Positions 6,578-7,874 of a stretch of 7,874 bases of DNA are shown in pieces. The DNA is from Pseudomonadota bacterium. Its GTDB lineage: Bacteria > Desulfobacterota > Desulfobacteria > Desulfobacterales > Desulfobacteraceae. Position numbers and translations under genes: made by a program. How positions within the stretch are numbered: the stretch's first letter is position 1; every line of letters begins with the position of its first letter. Location: the NCBI GenBank assembly GCA_018816605.1, contig JAHIVS010000563.1, forward strand, positions 1 to 7,874. The letters run 5' to 3'. The notes beneath the pieces were generated by a model, which saw nothing but the letters and a program-made list of their open reading frames with translations, did not search any database and was not told the DNA's origin.

Positions 6578-7874
6578 ATGTTAAATCTGGTGAGTACTTT
6601 TGAACACAGCGCAAAAGAGTTTCCCGACAAAAAAGCCATTATTTTTCAAGATAAAAGTTTCACCTTTTCCCAGGTGGCCGGTATGGTCAATATGGTGGCC
6701 AATTCCTTGAAGAAAATAGGGATTCAAAAGGGGGACAAGGTGGCCTTGAGCTGTCTGAATCTGCCCTATTTTCCCATGGTGTATTATGGAATTTTAAAAA
6801 CAGGGGCCGTGGTGGTTCCGTTGAATGTGCTGCTCAAGGGGCGGGAAATCGCCTATCATCTCAAGGACAGTGAGGCCAAGGCCTATTTTTGTTTCCAGGG
6901 AACCCCGGAGCTTCCCATGGCCCAGGAGGGATTTGCCGGGTTTGATCAGACAGATACCTGTGAACAATTTTTTGTCATTACGGCGGATCCTGCCGCCCCA
7001 TCCCCCATCGAAGGCACCAAGACCCTGGGCCAGCTGATTAACGGTGCTTCCCCTGTCTGTGATACCGAATTGACCCACCCCGAAGATACCGCTGTCATTC
7101 TTTATACGTCTGGCACAACCGGTTTTCCAAAAGGCGCAGAGCTTTCCCATTCCAACATGACCATGAATGCCATCGGCACCCGTCATCTGCTCCAGGCAAC
7201 CCAGGATGATGTCCATTGCATCGTCCTGCCCCTGTTCCATTCCTTTGGCCAGACCTGTCAGATGAATGCCGGATTTTTGTCGGGCAACACCCTGGTCCTG
7301 ATCCCTAAGTTTACGCCGGAAGCGGTGCTGTCCGCCATACAAAATGATGGGGCCACCGTCTTTGCCGGGGTTCCCACCATGTACTGGGCACTGCTGAATT
7401 ATCCGGACAAAGAAGGCAAATTTGATAATGAAACAATTGCCAAAAATCTTCGAATTGGCATCTCCGGTGCCTCTTCACTGCCCCTTGAAATTATTAAGGG
7501 TATTGAGAAAAAATACAAGATTCCCATTCTGGAGGGGTATGGTCTGTCCGAGACCTGTCCGGTTGCCACCTTCAGCCATCCCACCAAGGAGCGAAAACCC
7601 GGGTCCATCGGCACCCCCATCTGGGGAGTGGAGGTGGATATTTTTGACAATGACCACAAGCCTGTGGCAGTGGGGGAGGTGGGGGAATTGGTCATCCGGG
7701 GGCATAATGTGATGAAAGGGTATTACAATAAACCAGAGGCCACGGCCGAAGCATTTGGCGGAACCTCCTGGTTTCATACCGGTGATCTGGGGAAAAAAGA
7801 TGAAGACGGATATTTTTATATTGTGGACCGGGTCAAGGATATGATCATCCGGGGAGGATATAATGTGTACCCCA
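6578..7874 (+). CDS. Acyl-CoA synthetase (FadD-type AMP-forming ligase), 3' end cut by the window
   Basis: 432 complete codons are visible; the family is usually about 500-550 residues, so the last part of the C-terminal lid is missing. AAGGAGG (6565-6571) lies 6 bases before the ATG. Adenylate-forming motifs occur in order: the P-loop YTSGTTGFPKGAELSH from Tyr176, the segment PLFHSFGQ, the motif YGLSET from Tyr321, HTGDLG with Asp403, then DRVKDMIIRGGYNVYP at the cut. The catalytic Lys of the missing end cannot be checked. Such enzymes use ATP to turn a carboxylic acid into an acyl-adenylate and then an acyl-CoA, feeding beta-oxidation or lipid synthesis. Long- or medium-chain fatty acids are the most likely substrate from overall resemblance, but aromatic or short-chain acids cannot be excluded. 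There is no signal peptide or membrane segment. It is transcribed divergently from the dodecin; any operon partners lie beyond the right edge. Confidence 0.92.
   Translation, partial: MLNLVSTFEHSAKEFPDKKAIIFQDKSFTFSQVAGMVNMVANSLKKIGIQKGDKVALSCLNLPYFPMVYYGILKTGAVVVPLNVLLKGREIAYHLKDSEAKAYFCFQGTPELPMAQEGFAGFDQTDTCEQFFVITADPAAPSPIEGTKTLGQLINGASPVCDTELTHPEDTAVILYTSGTTGFPKGAELSHSNMTMNAIGTRHLLQATQDDVHCIVLPLFHSFGQTCQMNAGFLSGNTLVLIPKFTPEAVLSAIQNDGATVFAGVPTMYWALLNYPDKEGKFDNETIAKNLRIGISGASSLPLEIIKGIEKKYKIPILEGYGLSETCPVATFSHPTKERKPGSIGTPIWGVEVDIFDNDHKPVAVGEVGELVIRGHNVMKGYYNKPEATAEAFGGTSWFHTGDLGKKDEDGYFYIVDRVKDMIIRGGYNVYP

Noticed and set aside
6358..6639. 93-codon minus-strand open frame between dodecin and the ligase
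   Set aside because: It starts inside the ligase gene, overlaps the dodecin promoter, and shows no family features.
1..7874. CRISPR array, tRNA, rRNA, insertion sequence or phage attachment site
   Set aside because: I looked on both strands and saw no regularly spaced repeats, cloverleaf-like stretch, transposase or integrase motif, or paired terminal repeats.

Overview
The window looks like a piece of chromosome from a Gram-negative, probably delta-proteobacterial (Desulfobacteraceae-like) bacterium. This is inferred from the style of the genes: a long multi-PAS hybrid histidine kinase, a dCache chemoreceptor, a DUF1458-type dodecin and a FadD-type acyl-CoA ligase, with moderate base composition, AT-rich spacers and strong AAGGAG ribosome binding sites. 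No 16S rRNA or other marker gene is present, so the taxon is a guess. I see no mobile element, tRNA, rRNA or CRISPR array.

Layout: (1) The left edge, minus strand, holds the first 35 codons of a membrane protein that runs off the window. (2) A long spacer (108-573) carries the leader and likely promoter of the next gene. (3) 574-3654 (+) is a soluble hybrid sensor kinase of 1026 residues: CdaR-like diacid recognition domain, four PAS domains, HisKA, HATPase and a C-terminal receiver. (4) A spacer of about 300 bases (3655-3953) has candidate promoters and a palindrome. (5) 3954-5963 (+) is a methyl-accepting chemotaxis protein whose periplasmic dCache domain carries most of the known amino-acid-binding motif. 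(6) A strong hairpin (5972-6011) sits between this gene and the convergent dodecin gene. (7) 6036-6245 (-) is a 69-residue dodecin lacking both classical flavin-stacking residues, with a near-consensus promoter. (8) A divergent spacer (6246-6577) leads to (9) 6578-7874 (+), an acyl-CoA ligase cut by the right edge before its C-terminal lid is complete.

The genes do not form one operon. Each has its own spacer and RBS, and orientations alternate. Two proteins are environmental sensors (one cytoplasmic phosphorelay, one transmembrane chemoreceptor) and one is a metabolic activation enzyme for fatty or other carboxylic acids. A functional link among them cannot be shown from sequence. The most distinctive points are the diacid-sensor/hybrid-kinase fusion, the dodecin without flavin-contact residues, and the chemoreceptor motif with one altered position. 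I do not find a clearly new multi-gene system here.
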